Position numbers and translations under genes: made by a program
Part shown: piece by piece, positions 33,766 through 43,792 of the stretch
Position numbering within the stretch: position 1 is the first letter of the stretch
Layout: every line of letters begins with the position of its first letter
Notes under the pieces: model-generated
Seen by the model: the letters and a program-made list of their open reading frames with translations, nothing else
Database searches by the model: none
What the model was told of the DNA's origin: nothing
From: an uncultured Aquimarina sp.
GTDB taxonomy: Bacteria; Bacteroidota; Bacteroidia; Flavobacteriales; Flavobacteriaceae
Reading direction: 5' to 3'
DNA length: 64,000 nt
NCBI GenBank assembly: GCA_947500505.1
Contig: CANMSL010000002.1
Span: 558,001 to 622,000, forward strand

Positions 33766-35550
33766 ATTATTCTTTATATAGCTTTTCTTTTGGCTATGCC
33801 AATGTTTAGTCAATCCGAGCAGCTGGCAAGGAATTATATGCAGCAAGGTGCGTACGAAAAAGCGCTTTCTGTTTATCAAAAGCTTTACAAAAGAAATCCA
33901 AACCGTATCAATTATTTATTGGGATTGGTAGAATCACACCAACAACTAGAGCAATTCGATAAGGCTGAACAAATTTTACAGAAAAAAATTGAAAAGACTC
34001 CTAACAACTCCCAATTATTAATAGAATTAGGGCATCACTATGAAGTTCAGGAAAACTCTTCAAAAGCCAGAATATATTATGAAAAGGCTATTAAAGGTTT
34101 TAATCAAAATGATATAAATGCTGCTTACACGCTGGCACAGACCTTCGAAAAGTATAATCTTCTGGATGAAGCTGCCTATGTATATGAGAAAGGTATGGCT
34201 TCAAATCCCAGCGCCAGTATAACGATTAACAATCATCTTGCCAAGATTTACGGAGAACAGGGCAAATTAGAAAAAATGTTTGATAGTTACCTATCTCTGC
34301 TTCAAATCCAGCCAAATTATAAAAATATTGTTCAAGGAAACTTCAGTCAATATATTACGGAGGATCCCTTTAATGAAGCTAATATTATTTTCAGAAAATT
34401 ATTAATAAAAAAGCTTCAGCAAAACCCAGACATTGTCTTTAATGAGATGTTAAGCTGGCTTTTCGTTCAGCAAAAAGATTTTAAAAAAGCTTTTGTACAA
34501 GAAAAAGCAATTTATAAGCGTAAAGGTGAAGATTTACAAAGAATCATTGGGCTTGCGCGTATAGCCATCGGAGCTAAAGACATAAAATCCGCCACCCAGA
34601 TTTTAGATTATATCCTAGAAGCGCCTGCCGGAAATGATCTAAAACTTACAGCACATAAAATTATTTTAAAAGCCAAAACAGATCTCGCCGATAAAAAAGA
34701 ATACAAAGCAATTAATGAGCAGTACGAAGCAATATTCGAGACGTACGGAAAATCAAGAGAAACTATTGGTTTACAAATTGATTATGCTCATTTTCTGGCC
34801 TTTAACCAAGACAGAAAACAGGATGCTATTGACTTTCTTAAACGCTTATTGAGCGAAGAAAAGCTATCAAGATTTCAGTCCTCTCGTGCTAAAATGAAAA
34901 TTGCGGATATTCTTGTTTTGGATCAAAAGTTCAATCAAGCTCTCATCTATTACACTCAAGTTCAAAATGCATTAAAAAATAACTTTTTAGCTCAGGACGC
35001 AAGGTTTAAAGTAGCAAAAACAAGTTATTATAAAGGAGATTTTGCCTGGGCGCAAACGCAATTAGATGTACTAAAATCATCTACTTCTCAGTTGATTGCT
35101 AATGATGCTATGGAACTAAGTCTTATTATAAGTGATAACTCATTGGAAGATTCTACCCAGACGGCACTTAAGATTTTTGCCAAAGGTGACTTATTAGCTT
35201 TTCAGAATAAAAATCAGGAGGCTATCTCCAAGTATGAAGAAATTTTAGTCAACCATAAAGGAGAGAAAATTGAAGATGAAACATTTCTAAGACAGGCAAA
35301 GTTATTCGAAAAAGAAAAAGAATTTGAAAAAGCAAAAGTCAATTATCTTAAAATCATAGAGTTTTATCCAGAAGATATCCAAGTAGATGATGCCTATTAC
35401 TGGCTTGCAGAATTATATGTAAATGTTTTAGGTGAACCGGAAAAGGCCAAAGAGCTCTACGAAAAACTAATCTTTAATCACGCAGATAGTATCTATTTTG
35501 TGGAAGCACGAAAAAAGTATAGAACACTTCGCGGTGATGCCATCAACTAG
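33757..35550 (+). CDS. Periplasmic tetratricopeptide-repeat protein
   Basis: A 597-residue protein with a signal peptide (about 1-19, ending MFSQS) and TPR helices throughout: YEKALSVYQKLYKRNPN, FDKAEQILQKKIEKTPNN and, near the C-terminus, FEKAKVNYLKIIEFYPED. No enzymatic domain is seen. It is probably a scaffold for an envelope complex. The start codon lies in the arm of an 11-bp inverted repeat. Confidence 0.88.
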   Translation: MRFIILYIAFLLAMPMFSQSEQLARNYMQQGAYEKALSVYQKLYKRNPNRINYLLGLVESHQQLEQFDKAEQILQKKIEKTPNNSQLLIELGHHYEVQENSSKARIYYEKAIKGFNQNDINAAYTLAQTFEKYNLLDEAAYVYEKGMASNPSASITINNHLAKIYGEQGKLEKMFDSYLSLLQIQPNYKNIVQGNFSQYITEDPFNEANIIFRKLLIKKLQQNPDIVFNEMLSWLFVQQKDFKKAFVQEKAIYKRKGEDLQRIIGLARIAIGAKDIKSATQILDYILEAPAGNDLKLTAHKIILKAKTDLADKKEYKAINEQYEAIFETYGKSRETIGLQIDYAHFLAFNQDRKQDAIDFLKRLLSEEKLSRFQSSRAKMKIADILVLDQKFNQALIYYTQVQNALKNNFLAQDARFKVAKTSYYKGDFAWAQTQLDVLKSSTSQLIANDAMELSLIISDNSLEDSTQTALKIFAKGDLLAFQNKNQEAISKYEEILVNHKGEKIEDETFLRQAKLFEKEKEFEKAKVNYLKIIEFYPEDIQVDDAYYWLAELYVNVLGEPEKAKELYEKLIFNHADSIYFVEARKKYRTLRGDAIN

Positions 35551-35735
35551 TTCCCATCTGAGTAATCAGTAAAAAAAGCAAAAACTGTTAACACTTTTTT
35601 TTCAGGCATTGTATATCCAGTTTGTCAAATTAGCTAAAAACTACACAAAACCATATACAGATCTAAGCTTCTTCGTAACTTTGTATCTTTATCAGAAAGA
35701 CCATTACCTCTAATAGTTAACAACTATAATCCAAT

Positions 35736-36047
35736 ATGTATATATATAACGTTACGATCAATATAGAAGAAAGAAAACATTCTGAATGGTTAGAATGGAT
35801 GAAAAATGAGCATATTCCGGATATGCTAGCAACGGGAAAATTCAGCAAAGCTTTAATGACTAAAGTATTGGTTGACGAGGAAATGGGAGGTATTACATAT
35901 TCTGTACAATATACTACTGATAGCAAGAACACATTAGAAAGATATTATGCAGAAGATGCCGAACGCCTTCGGTCCAAAACAAATCGATTTGCAGGGCAAT
36001 TTGTTGCTTTCCGAACAGAATTAGAAGTTATTAGCGAGCACTCATGA
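35736..36047 (+). CDS. DUF4286-family protein
   Basis: A 103-residue ferredoxin-like-fold protein matching the Bacteroidetes DUF4286 pattern (YNVTINIEE, EWLEWMKNEHIPDMLATG, YSVQYTT, FVAFRTELEVI). Function is unknown. Its stop overlaps the start of the next gene by 4 bp, and rsmA follows directly after that, so the three form an operon. Confidence 0.88.
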   Translation: MYIYNVTINIEERKHSEWLEWMKNEHIPDMLATGKFSKALMTKVLVDEEMGGITYSVQYTTDSKNTLERYYAEDAERLRSKTNRFAGQFVAFRTELEVISEHS

Positions 36048-36472
36048 AGCAATATCGCCCAACAATATTCTATATAATCAAGATTTTTGGTCTTGTAGTT
36101 GGCGCTGCGTTTTCAATTTTTATATGTAGTTTATTTCTTGATATTGTTTCCTTCTTCGTAGAAAGTTCATTTTTTGAGCAATTAATATTGGTGCTCCTTA
36201 TTCTTGCTTTCGTAGTTGCAGCATTTTTAATCATACGGTCAAATAATCCAACAATCAGTTTTGCAACTAAGCATATGATTATCGGTAAGCTAGAAGTACC
36301 TTATGATCAAATTGAGAACTTTTATCCTGCCAAAGGGGGGTCTGAGCCTTACGTTATTACAAAAGATGGCGATAAAATTGACCTGGAAATTTCGTGGTTT
36401 AGAAAAAAAGACCGTGAAGAAATCGAAAGAATTATTTTAGAAAAAACCCAACTATTCACGAAACGATCTTAG
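36044..36472 (+). CDS. Small membrane protein of unknown function
   Basis: A 142-residue protein with two membrane helices (about 12-40 and 45-66) followed by a soluble, PH-like beta-rich part ([21 protein letters not shown]). It lies between a DUF4286 gene and rsmA with overlaps or single-base gaps, implying co-transcription. No function can be assigned. Confidence 0.75.
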   Translation: MKQYRPTIFYIIKIFGLVVGAAFSIFICSLFLDIVSFFVESSFFEQLILVLLILAFVVAAFLIIRSNNPTISFATKHMIIGKLEVPYDQIENFYPAKGGSEPYVITKDGDKIDLEISWFRKKDREEIERIILEKTQLFTKRS

Positions 36473-36473
36473 G

Positions 36474-37340
36474 ATGTCTTCCAAATTCAAAAAAAACAAA
36501 AGCCACTCTCCTAGTAATAAAGACTGGAAAGAAAAAACAGCTGTTAGAGCTAAAAAACATTTAGGACAACATTTTCTGAGAGATGAGAATATTGCCAGAA
36601 AAATTGGAGACACTCTTACACTTGTTAACTATACAAACATAATAGAAATAGGACCCGGGATGGGTGTTCTAACTAAATATATATTACAAAAAGATGTCCG
36701 TCTAATTGCTATGGACTTGGATACTGAATCTATAGAGTATCTAAACACCAGTTTTCTTTTGGAGCACCCAGAAACTAGAAATTGCAAGAATAAGTTCCAG
36801 GTTATTGAAGCAGATTTTCTCAAGTATGACCTTGATACTTTGTTCGAAAATGAATCATTTGCAATAACCGGCAATTTCCCTTATAATATTTCATCACAAA
36901 TCGTTTTCAAAACTTTGGAGCATCGTAATCGCATTCCAGAGTTTACAGGAATGTTCCAAAAAGAAGTAGCTCAGCGTATTTGCGAAAAACCAGGAAGTAA
37001 AACCTACGGTATTTTATCGGTATTAACTCAGGCATTTTACGATGCTGAATATTTATTTACGGTTCCCCCTTCAGTTTTTAATCCTCCTCCCAAAGTAGAA
37101 AGTGGGGTATTGCGATTAATCCGAAAGTCTTCGCAAATACTTCCTTGTAACGAACGCCTTTTTTACAAAGTTGTTAAAACTGCTTTTGGTCAACGAAGAA
37201 AAACATTGAGAAATAGCCTTAAAATTTTTCAATTGACCGACGAAATAAAGGGAATGGACTTACTGACCAAGCGACCAGAACAATTAAGCGTTGAACAGTT
37301 TATAGAATTGACATCACTCATCGAAAAATCAGTAAACTGA
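36474..37340 (+). CDS. rsmA: 16S rRNA (adenine1518/1519-N6)-dimethyltransferase
   Basis: A 288-residue KsgA enzyme that dimethylates two adenines in the 3' hairpin of 16S rRNA. Signatures: [14 protein letters not shown], the SAM motif [10 protein letters not shown], and the catalytic GNFPYNIS. The ATG at 36474 adds a basic 27-residue leader before the family core, and no closer ATG exists. Kasugamycin sensitivity is the known effect of its loss in other bacteria. Confidence 0.95.
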   Translation: MSSKFKKNKSHSPSNKDWKEKTAVRAKKHLGQHFLRDENIARKIGDTLTLVNYTNIIEIGPGMGVLTKYILQKDVRLIAMDLDTESIEYLNTSFLLEHPETRNCKNKFQVIEADFLKYDLDTLFENESFAITGNFPYNISSQIVFKTLEHRNRIPEFTGMFQKEVAQRICEKPGSKTYGILSVLTQAFYDAEYLFTVPPSVFNPPPKVESGVLRLIRKSSQILPCNERLFYKVVKTAFGQRRKTLRNSLKIFQLTDEIKGMDLLTKRPEQLSVEQFIELTSLIEKSVN

Positions 37341-37426
37341 TTTCATTTAGCACCAATCCTTACCGCAATTGAATTCTTTGGTTATCTTTGTGAGCGTTTG
37401 CAAAGAAATCTATAAACAAATATCTT

Positions 37427-38782
37427 ATGTCATTCGAGATTTCCAATGAGCTTATCGATCAAGTAAAACATCTAATTGAAGAAGGAGGTGATATTTATTT
37501 GCGTGATATGCTCAGCGAAATCCACTTTGCTGATATTGCAGAAATAATTGGAGAACTTAACCTGGATCAGGCTACTTATCTTATCAAACTATTGGATAGC
37601 GAAAAATCTTCGGAAGCACTTATGGAGCTGGAAGAAGATTTTAGAGAGCGTATTTTGGATACCTTGTCTGTAAAAGAAATTGCGGAAGAGTTAGAAGAAA
37701 TGGATACGGATGATGCTGCTGATATTATTGCAGAACTTCCAGAGGATCGTGCGGAAGAAGTTATTGCAGAAATTGAAGATGAGAAACACGCGGAAGATAT
37801 AAAAGAACTGCTTCTTTATAGAGAAGATACTGCTGGTGGGTTAATGGCAAAAGAGTTGGTAAAAGTAAAGGAAACCTGGACTGTTGCCGGGTGTGTTCGA
37901 GAAATGCGTCGTCAGGCCGAAAAGGTAACTAGAGTACATTCAATTTATGTTATCGATAAAGAAGGAAGATTAAAGGGAAGATTATCATTAAAAGACTTAC
38001 TTACAGCTTCTGCCCAATCCTATATTAGAGATGTATATATCGCCAAAGTAGATTATGTAAATGTTGAGACAGAAGGTGAGGAAGTTGCCAGAATTATGCA
38101 AAAGTATGATCTGGAAGCTATACCGGTTGTAGATGATCAAACTATCCTGGTAGGCCGAATCACTATAGATGACATGGTAGATTTTATTAAGGAGGAAGCT
38201 GAAAAAGATTATCAGATGGCGGCAGGTATATCTCAGGATGTCGAAGCAGATGATAATGTTTGGGAACTTACAAGAGCTCGATTACCTTGGTTAATTTTAG
38301 GCTTATTTGGAGGATTAGGTAGTGTATTTATTATGCAGGACTTTGAGGATGTAATGACTAACCCAAGAATACGTGATTTATTCTTCTACACACCGCTTAT
38401 TGCCGCGATGGCCGGTAATGTAGGTGTTCAATCATCAGCAATCATTGTACAGGGTTTAGCTAATGATAATGTAAAAGGTAGTCTTTGGAACCGACTGCTG
38501 AAAGAAATAGGTCTTAGTTTGATCAATGGAGCTGCCCTAGCGCTTTTGATAATGGTATTTGGGTTTGCGATGAGTTATGAAATTTCGTTTAGCCTAACGA
38601 TTGCAGCAGCATTAATGAGTGTAATTATCGTAGCAGCGCTTATCGGAACATTTGTACCTATAATACTAGACAAAAGAGGTATTGACCCGGCAATTGCAAC
38701 GGGTCCGTTTATAACGACAAGTAATGATATCTTTGGGATTTTCTTATTCTTCTATATAGCAAAATTAATCCTCAATTTTTAA
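37427..38782 (+). CDS. mgtE: Magnesium transporter MgtE
   Basis: A 451-residue Mg2+ channel: an acidic N-domain of MgtE superhelix repeats (about 5-130), two CBS domains (about 135-255), and five membrane helices from about 285 with the pore motif region GNVGVQSSAI and the family's PFITTSNDIFGI near the end. Gating by cytosolic Mg2+ through the N and CBS domains is established for the family. It lies 86 bp after rsmA. Confidence 0.95.
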   Translation: MSFEISNELIDQVKHLIEEGGDIYLRDMLSEIHFADIAEIIGELNLDQATYLIKLLDSEKSSEALMELEEDFRERILDTLSVKEIAEELEEMDTDDAADIIAELPEDRAEEVIAEIEDEKHAEDIKELLLYREDTAGGLMAKELVKVKETWTVAGCVREMRRQAEKVTRVHSIYVIDKEGRLKGRLSLKDLLTASAQSYIRDVYIAKVDYVNVETEGEEVARIMQKYDLEAIPVVDDQTILVGRITIDDMVDFIKEEAEKDYQMAAGISQDVEADDNVWELTRARLPWLILGLFGGLGSVFIMQDFEDVMTNPRIRDLFFYTPLIAAMAGNVGVQSSAIIVQGLANDNVKGSLWNRLLKEIGLSLINGAALALLIMVFGFAMSYEISFSLTIAAALMSVIIVAALIGTFVPIILDKRGIDPAIATGPFITTSNDIFGIFLFFYIAKLILNF

Positions 38783-38796
38783 AACCTATCTATAAA

Positions 38797-38865
38797 AATA
38801 TTATCCAAGGCAGTATTTAATCCAGAATCTATCAAACCCTGCATCCAATTACCCCGGATAATATT
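38797..38865. repeat. 10-bp inverted repeat after mgtE
   Basis: AATATTATCC (38797-38806) is inverted exactly at 38856-38865 with a 49-bp spacer, 15 bp after the mgtE stop. It may be part of a larger terminator structure between convergent genes. Confidence 0.4.
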
Positions 38866-38901
38866 CTAAACTAAAAAAAGTTTGTTTTTCAAAATTTTTA
38901 G

Positions 38902-38917
38902 AACTTCCTAAGAAGTT
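38902..38917 (-). terminator. Short hairpin overlapping the RiPP-like gene stop
   Basis: AACTTC (38902-38907) pairs with GAAGTT (38912-38917), just at the end of the minus-strand precursor gene, followed by AT-rich sequence. Confidence 0.4.
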
Positions 38918-39099
38918 TCTTCACAAGTATATACTTGTGGACATGCAACATAAAAGTTACAATAAAGAGGTCCCGTTACGGATCCACTACAAGAACATCC
39001 GCATAAAGAAAGATCTACTCCTGCTTGCCCCTTGATCATGCTTTGACGCTCTCTAGAAAGAATTGTTACCCCATCGATGTTTAAAAGATTTGTTTTCAT
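38908..39099 (-). CDS. Orphan RiPP-like / bacteriocin-like precursor peptide
   Basis: A 63-residue peptide with a leader typical of Bacteroidetes natural-product precursors (MKTNLLNIDGVTILSRERQ, then MIKGQAG), followed by a cysteine-rich core (LCGCSCSG, YCNFYVACPQVYTC; six cysteines). The Gly/Ala pair after the leader could be a processing site for a C39 peptidase transporter. No maturase or transporter gene lies within the window nearby, so processing machinery must be elsewhere. It is convergent with mgtE. Confidence 0.7.
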   Translation of the reverse strand: MKTNLLNIDGVTILSRERQSMIKGQAGVDLSLCGCSCSGSVTGPLYCNFYVACPQVYTCEETS

Positions 39100-39224
39100 G
39101 TAAAACTTATTTTTAAGTTAGTTCAATAAATTTATGACTTCTCTTTATTGTTTAAAAAGTTTTTAACGTTTTTATACAATCATTTAGAGTATATTCTCAA
39201 AATGAATCAAGCAATACGTACATA

Positions 39225-39620
39225 ATGAGTTCAGAAATATTCGAATCACATATAACCGTATCAAAGTCAGCAATTGATGATATGAATCACGTTAATAACG
39301 TAACATATCTGCAATGGGTACAGGACATCGCAAAGAAACACTGGGAAACTAGAACTAATCATAAAATAAGAAATACATTCGTTTGGGTAGTTTTAAACCA
39401 TTCTATAGAGTATCATAGTCCTGCGCTGGAAAATGATGAATTAACCATACAAACCTGGATAGATCATCACCACGGAGCCAGAAGTGAACGACATACTAAA
39501 ATAATCAAAAACGATACGCAAAAGGTATTGGTTACTGCAAAAACCATGTGGTGCTTACTACATAAAGAAACGTTAAGACCTGTACGAATCAATGAAGAAA
39601 TAAGTACCTTGTTTTTATAA
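39225..39620 (+). CDS. Hotdog-fold acyl-CoA/acyl-ACP thioesterase
   Basis: A 131-residue 4HBT-type thioesterase: DDMNHVNNVTYLQWVQDIAKKH contains the conserved Asp/His-Asn-Asn region, and the later SIEYHSPALENDEL and TKTMWCL-like strands complete the fold. It hydrolyses acyl thioesters of undefined chain type. The cupin gene follows after 15 bp and is probably in the same transcript. Confidence 0.85.
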   Translation: MSSEIFESHITVSKSAIDDMNHVNNVTYLQWVQDIAKKHWETRTNHKIRNTFVWVVLNHSIEYHSPALENDELTIQTWIDHHHGARSERHTKIIKNDTQKVLVTAKTMWCLLHKETLRPVRINEEISTLFL

Positions 39621-39635
39621 ATATACGTTGAAGGT

Positions 39636-40001
39636 ATGCAAGCAATTAACATTAAGGATAAACTCTCAAAATTTGATAAACAATGGCATCCACACCGAAT
39701 TGCTATTGTTGATGACAACCAGGTATATCTGGCAAAGCTAAGTGGTGATTTCGTTTGGCATAAACACGATGAAGAAGATGAACTTTTTCAGGTAATTAAA
39801 GGCACTTTGTACATGAAATTCAGAGACAAAACGGTAAAGGTACATGCTGGTGAGATTATAATTGTTCCTAAGGGAGTAGAACACTGCCCCTCTACGGATG
39901 ATGGAGAAGAAGTTCATGTATTATTATTTGAAAAAGCAAGTACCAGGCATACCGGAGAAACAGTCTCTGAACGTACCGTTTCTCATTATATCGACATTTA
40001 A
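39636..40001 (+). CDS. Cupin-domain protein
   Basis: A 121-residue single-domain cupin with metal-site motifs WHKHDEEDELFQVIKG (two His, Glu) and PKGVEHCPSTDDGEE. The substrate or role is unknown; such small cupins act as isomerases, sensors or binding proteins. It is 15 bp downstream of the thioesterase gene. Confidence 0.85.
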   Translation: MQAINIKDKLSKFDKQWHPHRIAIVDDNQVYLAKLSGDFVWHKHDEEDELFQVIKGTLYMKFRDKTVKVHAGEIIIVPKGVEHCPSTDDGEEVHVLLFEKASTRHTGETVSERTVSHYIDI

Positions 40002-40086
40002 TAGCTTCCGAAAAACTTTTATAACATTAAACGTATGGTATTTCGAAGCTAATTAGACTTTTTCTTACCAATAAAACCTATTTGTT

Positions 40087-41175
40087 ATGAGTCTGAACAG
40101 AAGAACATTTATAAAAACCACCACGCTTTTAGTAGGGAGTAGTTTGCTTCCCTATCCTCATTTATACGCTAGTTCTAACCAAAAAAAATTAGGGGTATGC
40201 CTGGTAGGATTAGGATATTATAGCACAGATCTTTTAGCACCCGCATTACAACTAACTAAACACTGCGAGTTGAAAGCGATTGTAACTGGTAGCCCGTGGA
40301 AGATTCCTATTTGGCAGAAACAATACGGAATAAAAGATAAGAATGTTTATAATTATCAGAACATGCATCGTATTGCGAATAATCCTGAGATTGATGTTAT
40401 TTATATTGTATTACCTACCGGAATGCACTCAGAATATGCTGTAAAAGCTGCTAACACGGGTAAGCATGTTTGGTGCGAAAAACCTATGGCAAGAACTGTT
40501 AAAGAATGTCAGGCAATTATTAATGCCTGCGATAAAAATAAGGTGAAACTTTCTATCGGATATCGTATGCAACACGAACCTAATACCCAACAAATTATTA
40601 ATTGGGCCGATTCTCAACCTTATGGAAATATAAAAGCGATTAAAGCCGAAGCCGGATATTATGATTCGCGATCAGATCATTGGAAACAGAAAAAAGCTAT
40701 GGGCGGTGGAGCTATGTATGATATGGGAGTATATCCGCTAAATGCCTGTCGATATGCAACCGGCGAAGAACCGACCGCAGTATTAGCAGCAAATCATACA
40801 ACTAAAAGACCAAAGATATATACTGAGGTTGATGAAACTACATTTTTCACATTAGAGTTCCCCTCAGGAACTGTTGCAACTTGTAAAACCAGTTTTGGAG
40901 AAAACATGAATATACTACAAGTAGACGCAGAGAAAGGTTGGTATAAGCTACAACCTTTCCAGTCATATGGAGGTATTAAAGGAATAACCAGTGACGGCAT
41001 TCGACTAAACCTAACCATTCCAAATCAGCAAACCAAACAAATGGATAATGATGCTTTATCTATTCTAAATGACACCCGGGTTTTGGTTTCTGGAGAAGAA
41101 GGAATGAAAGATATTAAAATTGTAGAAGCAATTTACAAAGCTGCCAAAAATAATAGTGCTATAAGCTTGATATAG
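40087..41175 (+). CDS. Gfo/Idh/MocA-family oxidoreductase, Tat-like signal
   Basis: A 362-residue protein with a twin-arginine-type start (NRRTFIKTTTLLVGSS). The NAD(P)-binding fold follows, with the family's GLGYYS, VLPTGMHSEYAVKAA and catalytic-lysine motif WCEKPMA. The C-terminal domain shows GGGAMYDMGVYPLNACRY. It probably oxidises a sugar or cyclitol in the periplasm with tightly bound cofactor, as in glucose-fructose oxidoreductase. The substrate is unknown. Confidence 0.88.
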   Translation: MSLNRRTFIKTTTLLVGSSLLPYPHLYASSNQKKLGVCLVGLGYYSTDLLAPALQLTKHCELKAIVTGSPWKIPIWQKQYGIKDKNVYNYQNMHRIANNPEIDVIYIVLPTGMHSEYAVKAANTGKHVWCEKPMARTVKECQAIINACDKNKVKLSIGYRMQHEPNTQQIINWADSQPYGNIKAIKAEAGYYDSRSDHWKQKKAMGGGAMYDMGVYPLNACRYATGEEPTAVLAANHTTKRPKIYTEVDETTFFTLEFPSGTVATCKTSFGENMNILQVDAEKGWYKLQPFQSYGGIKGITSDGIRLNLTIPNQQTKQMDNDALSILNDTRVLVSGEEGMKDIKIVEAIYKAAKNNSAISLI

Positions 41176-41234
41176 AAGGGCGGTTATTCGAATTCTTATT
41201 ACCTAACTATTAAAATTTATAATCTTACCAAAAC

Positions 41235-41669
41235 CTATAACTCTTCTTTACACGATCTTATAGCTTCATAAAAAATACGGTAATCAGTACTTGTAACCAC
41301 TTCTCCCTTAGTACTTAATGTTACGGTACCATTTTTTGCAATTTCATTATAGGGAACTTGTTTTTTCACATATCCTTTATAAACAAATTCGAAATAACTA
41401 TCCTCTTTCAGTTTACTGGGATTAATCAAAAAATCATATAACCCATCTTTGTCCGTATACGCCTTCATACAAGTGTTTTCATCAACGACCAATTTTACGG
41501 CAACATATTCCATTTTCTTTTTTCCTTTGCCTAGCACTTTGCCGGTAAGTAATTCATCCTCTGTAATTGCTTCAATATCTTCATTACCGCTTAGCTGTTC
41601 CCCTTTTTGCTGTGACTTACAGGAGATTAGAAGAGTAAATATAAATATTAATGGTAGTAGTAATCTCAT
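41235..41669 (-). CDS. Lipoprotein with carboxypeptidase-regulatory-like fold
   Basis: A 144-residue lipoprotein (lipobox LLISCKS, cysteine 17). The mature part looks like a small transthyretin-like beta domain: a LTGKVLGKGKKK start, then KAYTDKDGLYDFLINPSKL and DSYFEFVYKGYVKKQV, as in CarboxypepD_reg domains. Function is unknown. It is convergent with the oxidoreductase gene. Confidence 0.75.
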   Translation of the reverse strand: MRLLLPLIFIFTLLISCKSQQKGEQLSGNEDIEAITEDELLTGKVLGKGKKKMEYVAVKLVVDENTCMKAYTDKDGLYDFLINPSKLKEDSYFEFVYKGYVKKQVPYNEIAKNGTVTLSTKGEVVTSTDYRIFYEAIRSCKEEL

Positions 41670-41967
41670 AGTATTTTAGTTTTGGGTTTTTATTATACTG
41701 ACTTTATTAGTTTTCCATCAGCGTGATTTTTAATTCATTGGTCAATTTACAAAATAAAATTACTTGTTTCACATAACCGGCGGAGTGTTTTTTTATAATT
41801 TGCTTTATTAATAGCTAAATTTTAAGAAAATTAAAGATGTATCTTTACTAATCTAGCCTTAGCAATTGACTATATCAAGAAAAAACACGTATAAATACTA
41901 TATTTTTAATGGGTTTAATTTTATAGTTTTAAGCAACTAAAATTATAATTTCAAAAACCTAAAGACT

Positions 41968-42750
41968 ATGGCAACCACAACAGACAATAATAAAACTATG
42001 GTCAAAACAACCAAGAAGCCCCTCTTAGAACAAAATATAGTTGCTGGTATTTCTAAAGAGATTATCGATGAATTGAGCAATGAAATAAATAATATGTTAT
42101 CTTTTGCAGTGTACAATGGTATTATTATCAATACCGAGGTAAATACCCTCATCCAAAAAAGTTCTGTGGATGACCTAATTAACGCACATAATTTATTATG
42201 TAAAAACATCGCTCCGGCAACTCCCAAATCTATTCATTATACAAAGCAACTCAATCAAGAGGGAAAAGGTAAAAACTTATTTGGAAAACTTCCTCTGGTA
42301 AGAAATTTAATCTTATTGGCACTTTTTTTTCTCGTAACATTTATTATGTGCAGCTTGTCACCAGAAGTTAATGACCAATCTTTAGATAAAGGCGTTTTAA
42401 ATAATGACGGCATATCATTACTATTAAATCTTGGTTTCTTATCATCAGTAGCTGGCTTAGGTGTACTGTTTTATCTATTAAAAAATGTTAGTACATCCGC
42501 AAAAAACAGTACCCTTATTCCCGAGGACACCATATACTATGTTGCGATGATCATACTGGGGGTAATTGCGGGTTTAATTTCTTCAGAAATCATCTCATTT
42601 TACAGAACAGACCCGAATGATATCAATCTTTTTAATAAAAGTGTTTTGGCTCTTATTGGTGGGTTTTCATCGGATGCAATTTTTAGCATTTTACAGGGAA
42701 TCATAGATAGAATCAAGGCTATTTTTATTCCTTCAAGTGCGACCTCGTGA
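41968..42750 (+). CDS. Membrane protein of unknown function
   Basis: A 260-residue protein with a soluble N-terminal half and about four membrane helices (roughly 107-125, 147-168, 183-200 and 218-240). The N-terminal segment (IAGISKEIIDELSNEINNML) is helical. No family is recognised. It has its own gap of about 300 bp upstream with no recognisable site beyond AT-rich sequence. Confidence 0.7.
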   Translation: MATTTDNNKTMVKTTKKPLLEQNIVAGISKEIIDELSNEINNMLSFAVYNGIIINTEVNTLIQKSSVDDLINAHNLLCKNIAPATPKSIHYTKQLNQEGKGKNLFGKLPLVRNLILLALFFLVTFIMCSLSPEVNDQSLDKGVLNNDGISLLLNLGFLSSVAGLGVLFYLLKNVSTSAKNSTLIPEDTIYYVAMIILGVIAGLISSEIISFYRTDPNDINLFNKSVLALIGGFSSDAIFSILQGIIDRIKAIFIPSSATS

Positions 42751-42850
42751 TAACGGAAGAAAATTTCATAAAACTTATTCCATAAGTAAACTAGAGAGAG
42801 TAACGTCAGTAAATATTTAACTACTTTTGAAGTACTAACTAAGTACTCCA

Positions 42851-43792
42851 ATGAAAATACTTCACATAGATGCAAATCACCCATTATTACTGGAACAACT
42901 TAATAATTTAGGATTCGAAAACGAAGAGAACTACACTTCTTCGAAAGCAGAAATTGAAGCTAAAATAAAAGAGTATGATGGTATTATTATACGAAGTCGT
43001 TTTAAAATCGATAAAGATTTTTTAGATCAAGCAATAAATTTAAAATTCATTGGTCGTGTTGGTGCAGGCTTAGAGAGTATCGATACTGAATATGCAGAAA
43101 AAAAAGGCATCAAACTCTTCTCTGCTCCGGAAGGAAATCGTAATGCAGTAGGAGAACACGCACTAGGAATGATTCTTTCATTATTTAACAAGTTAAATAT
43201 TGCAAATCAACAGGTGAGAAAAGGATTATGGAACCGCGAAGAAAATCGAGGTATAGAACTTGATCTAAAGACGGTTGGGATTATCGGATATGGACATATG
43301 GGTAAAGCTTTTGCAAGAAAACTTAGAGGTTTTGATGTAGAGGTTATTTGCTATGATATTAAAAGAAATATAGAAAACAGTGACGCTACTCAGGTTACCT
43401 TAGATGAACTTTTCAAGAAAACAGACGTATTGAGTTTACATACGCCCTGGACTCCACTAACGGATAAGATGATTAATACCGGATTTATTAATAAGTTTAA
43501 GAAACCTTTTTGGCTTATTAATACTGCCAGAGGAAAAAGCGTAGTAACTAAAGATTTAGTAGCAGCCCTAAAATCCGAAAAAATTTTAGGAGCGGGATTG
43601 GATGTGCTAGAATATGAAAAATCTTCTTTTGAGAACCTTTTTACTTCAGAAAAAGAAATCCCTGAACCTTTAAAGGAGTTACTAAAATTGGATAACGTAA
43701 TTATTAGTCCTCATATTGCTGGCTGGACTGTAGAATCTAAAGAAAAATTAGCACAAACCATAGTAGATAAAATTAAGGAAGCATTTTGCTAA
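42851..43792 (+). CDS. D-2-hydroxyacid dehydrogenase (phosphoglycerate dehydrogenase-like)
   Basis: A 313-residue NAD-dependent enzyme. The nucleotide site is VGIIGYGHMGKAFARKL. The catalytic triad residues are visible in LINTARGKSV (Arg), the following Glu region, and SPHIAGWTVESKEKLA (His). The short form lacks an ACT domain. It could supply serine by oxidising 3-phosphoglycerate, but substrate specificity cannot be read from sequence. The HD-type gene starts inside its last codons. Confidence 0.9.
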   Translation: MKILHIDANHPLLLEQLNNLGFENEENYTSSKAEIEAKIKEYDGIIIRSRFKIDKDFLDQAINLKFIGRVGAGLESIDTEYAEKKGIKLFSAPEGNRNAVGEHALGMILSLFNKLNIANQQVRKGLWNREENRGIELDLKTVGIIGYGHMGKAFARKLRGFDVEVICYDIKRNIENSDATQVTLDELFKKTDVLSLHTPWTPLTDKMINTGFINKFKKPFWLINTARGKSVVTKDLVAALKSEKILGAGLDVLEYEKSSFENLFTSEKEIPEPLKELLKLDNVIISPHIAGWTVESKEKLAQTIVDKIKEAFC

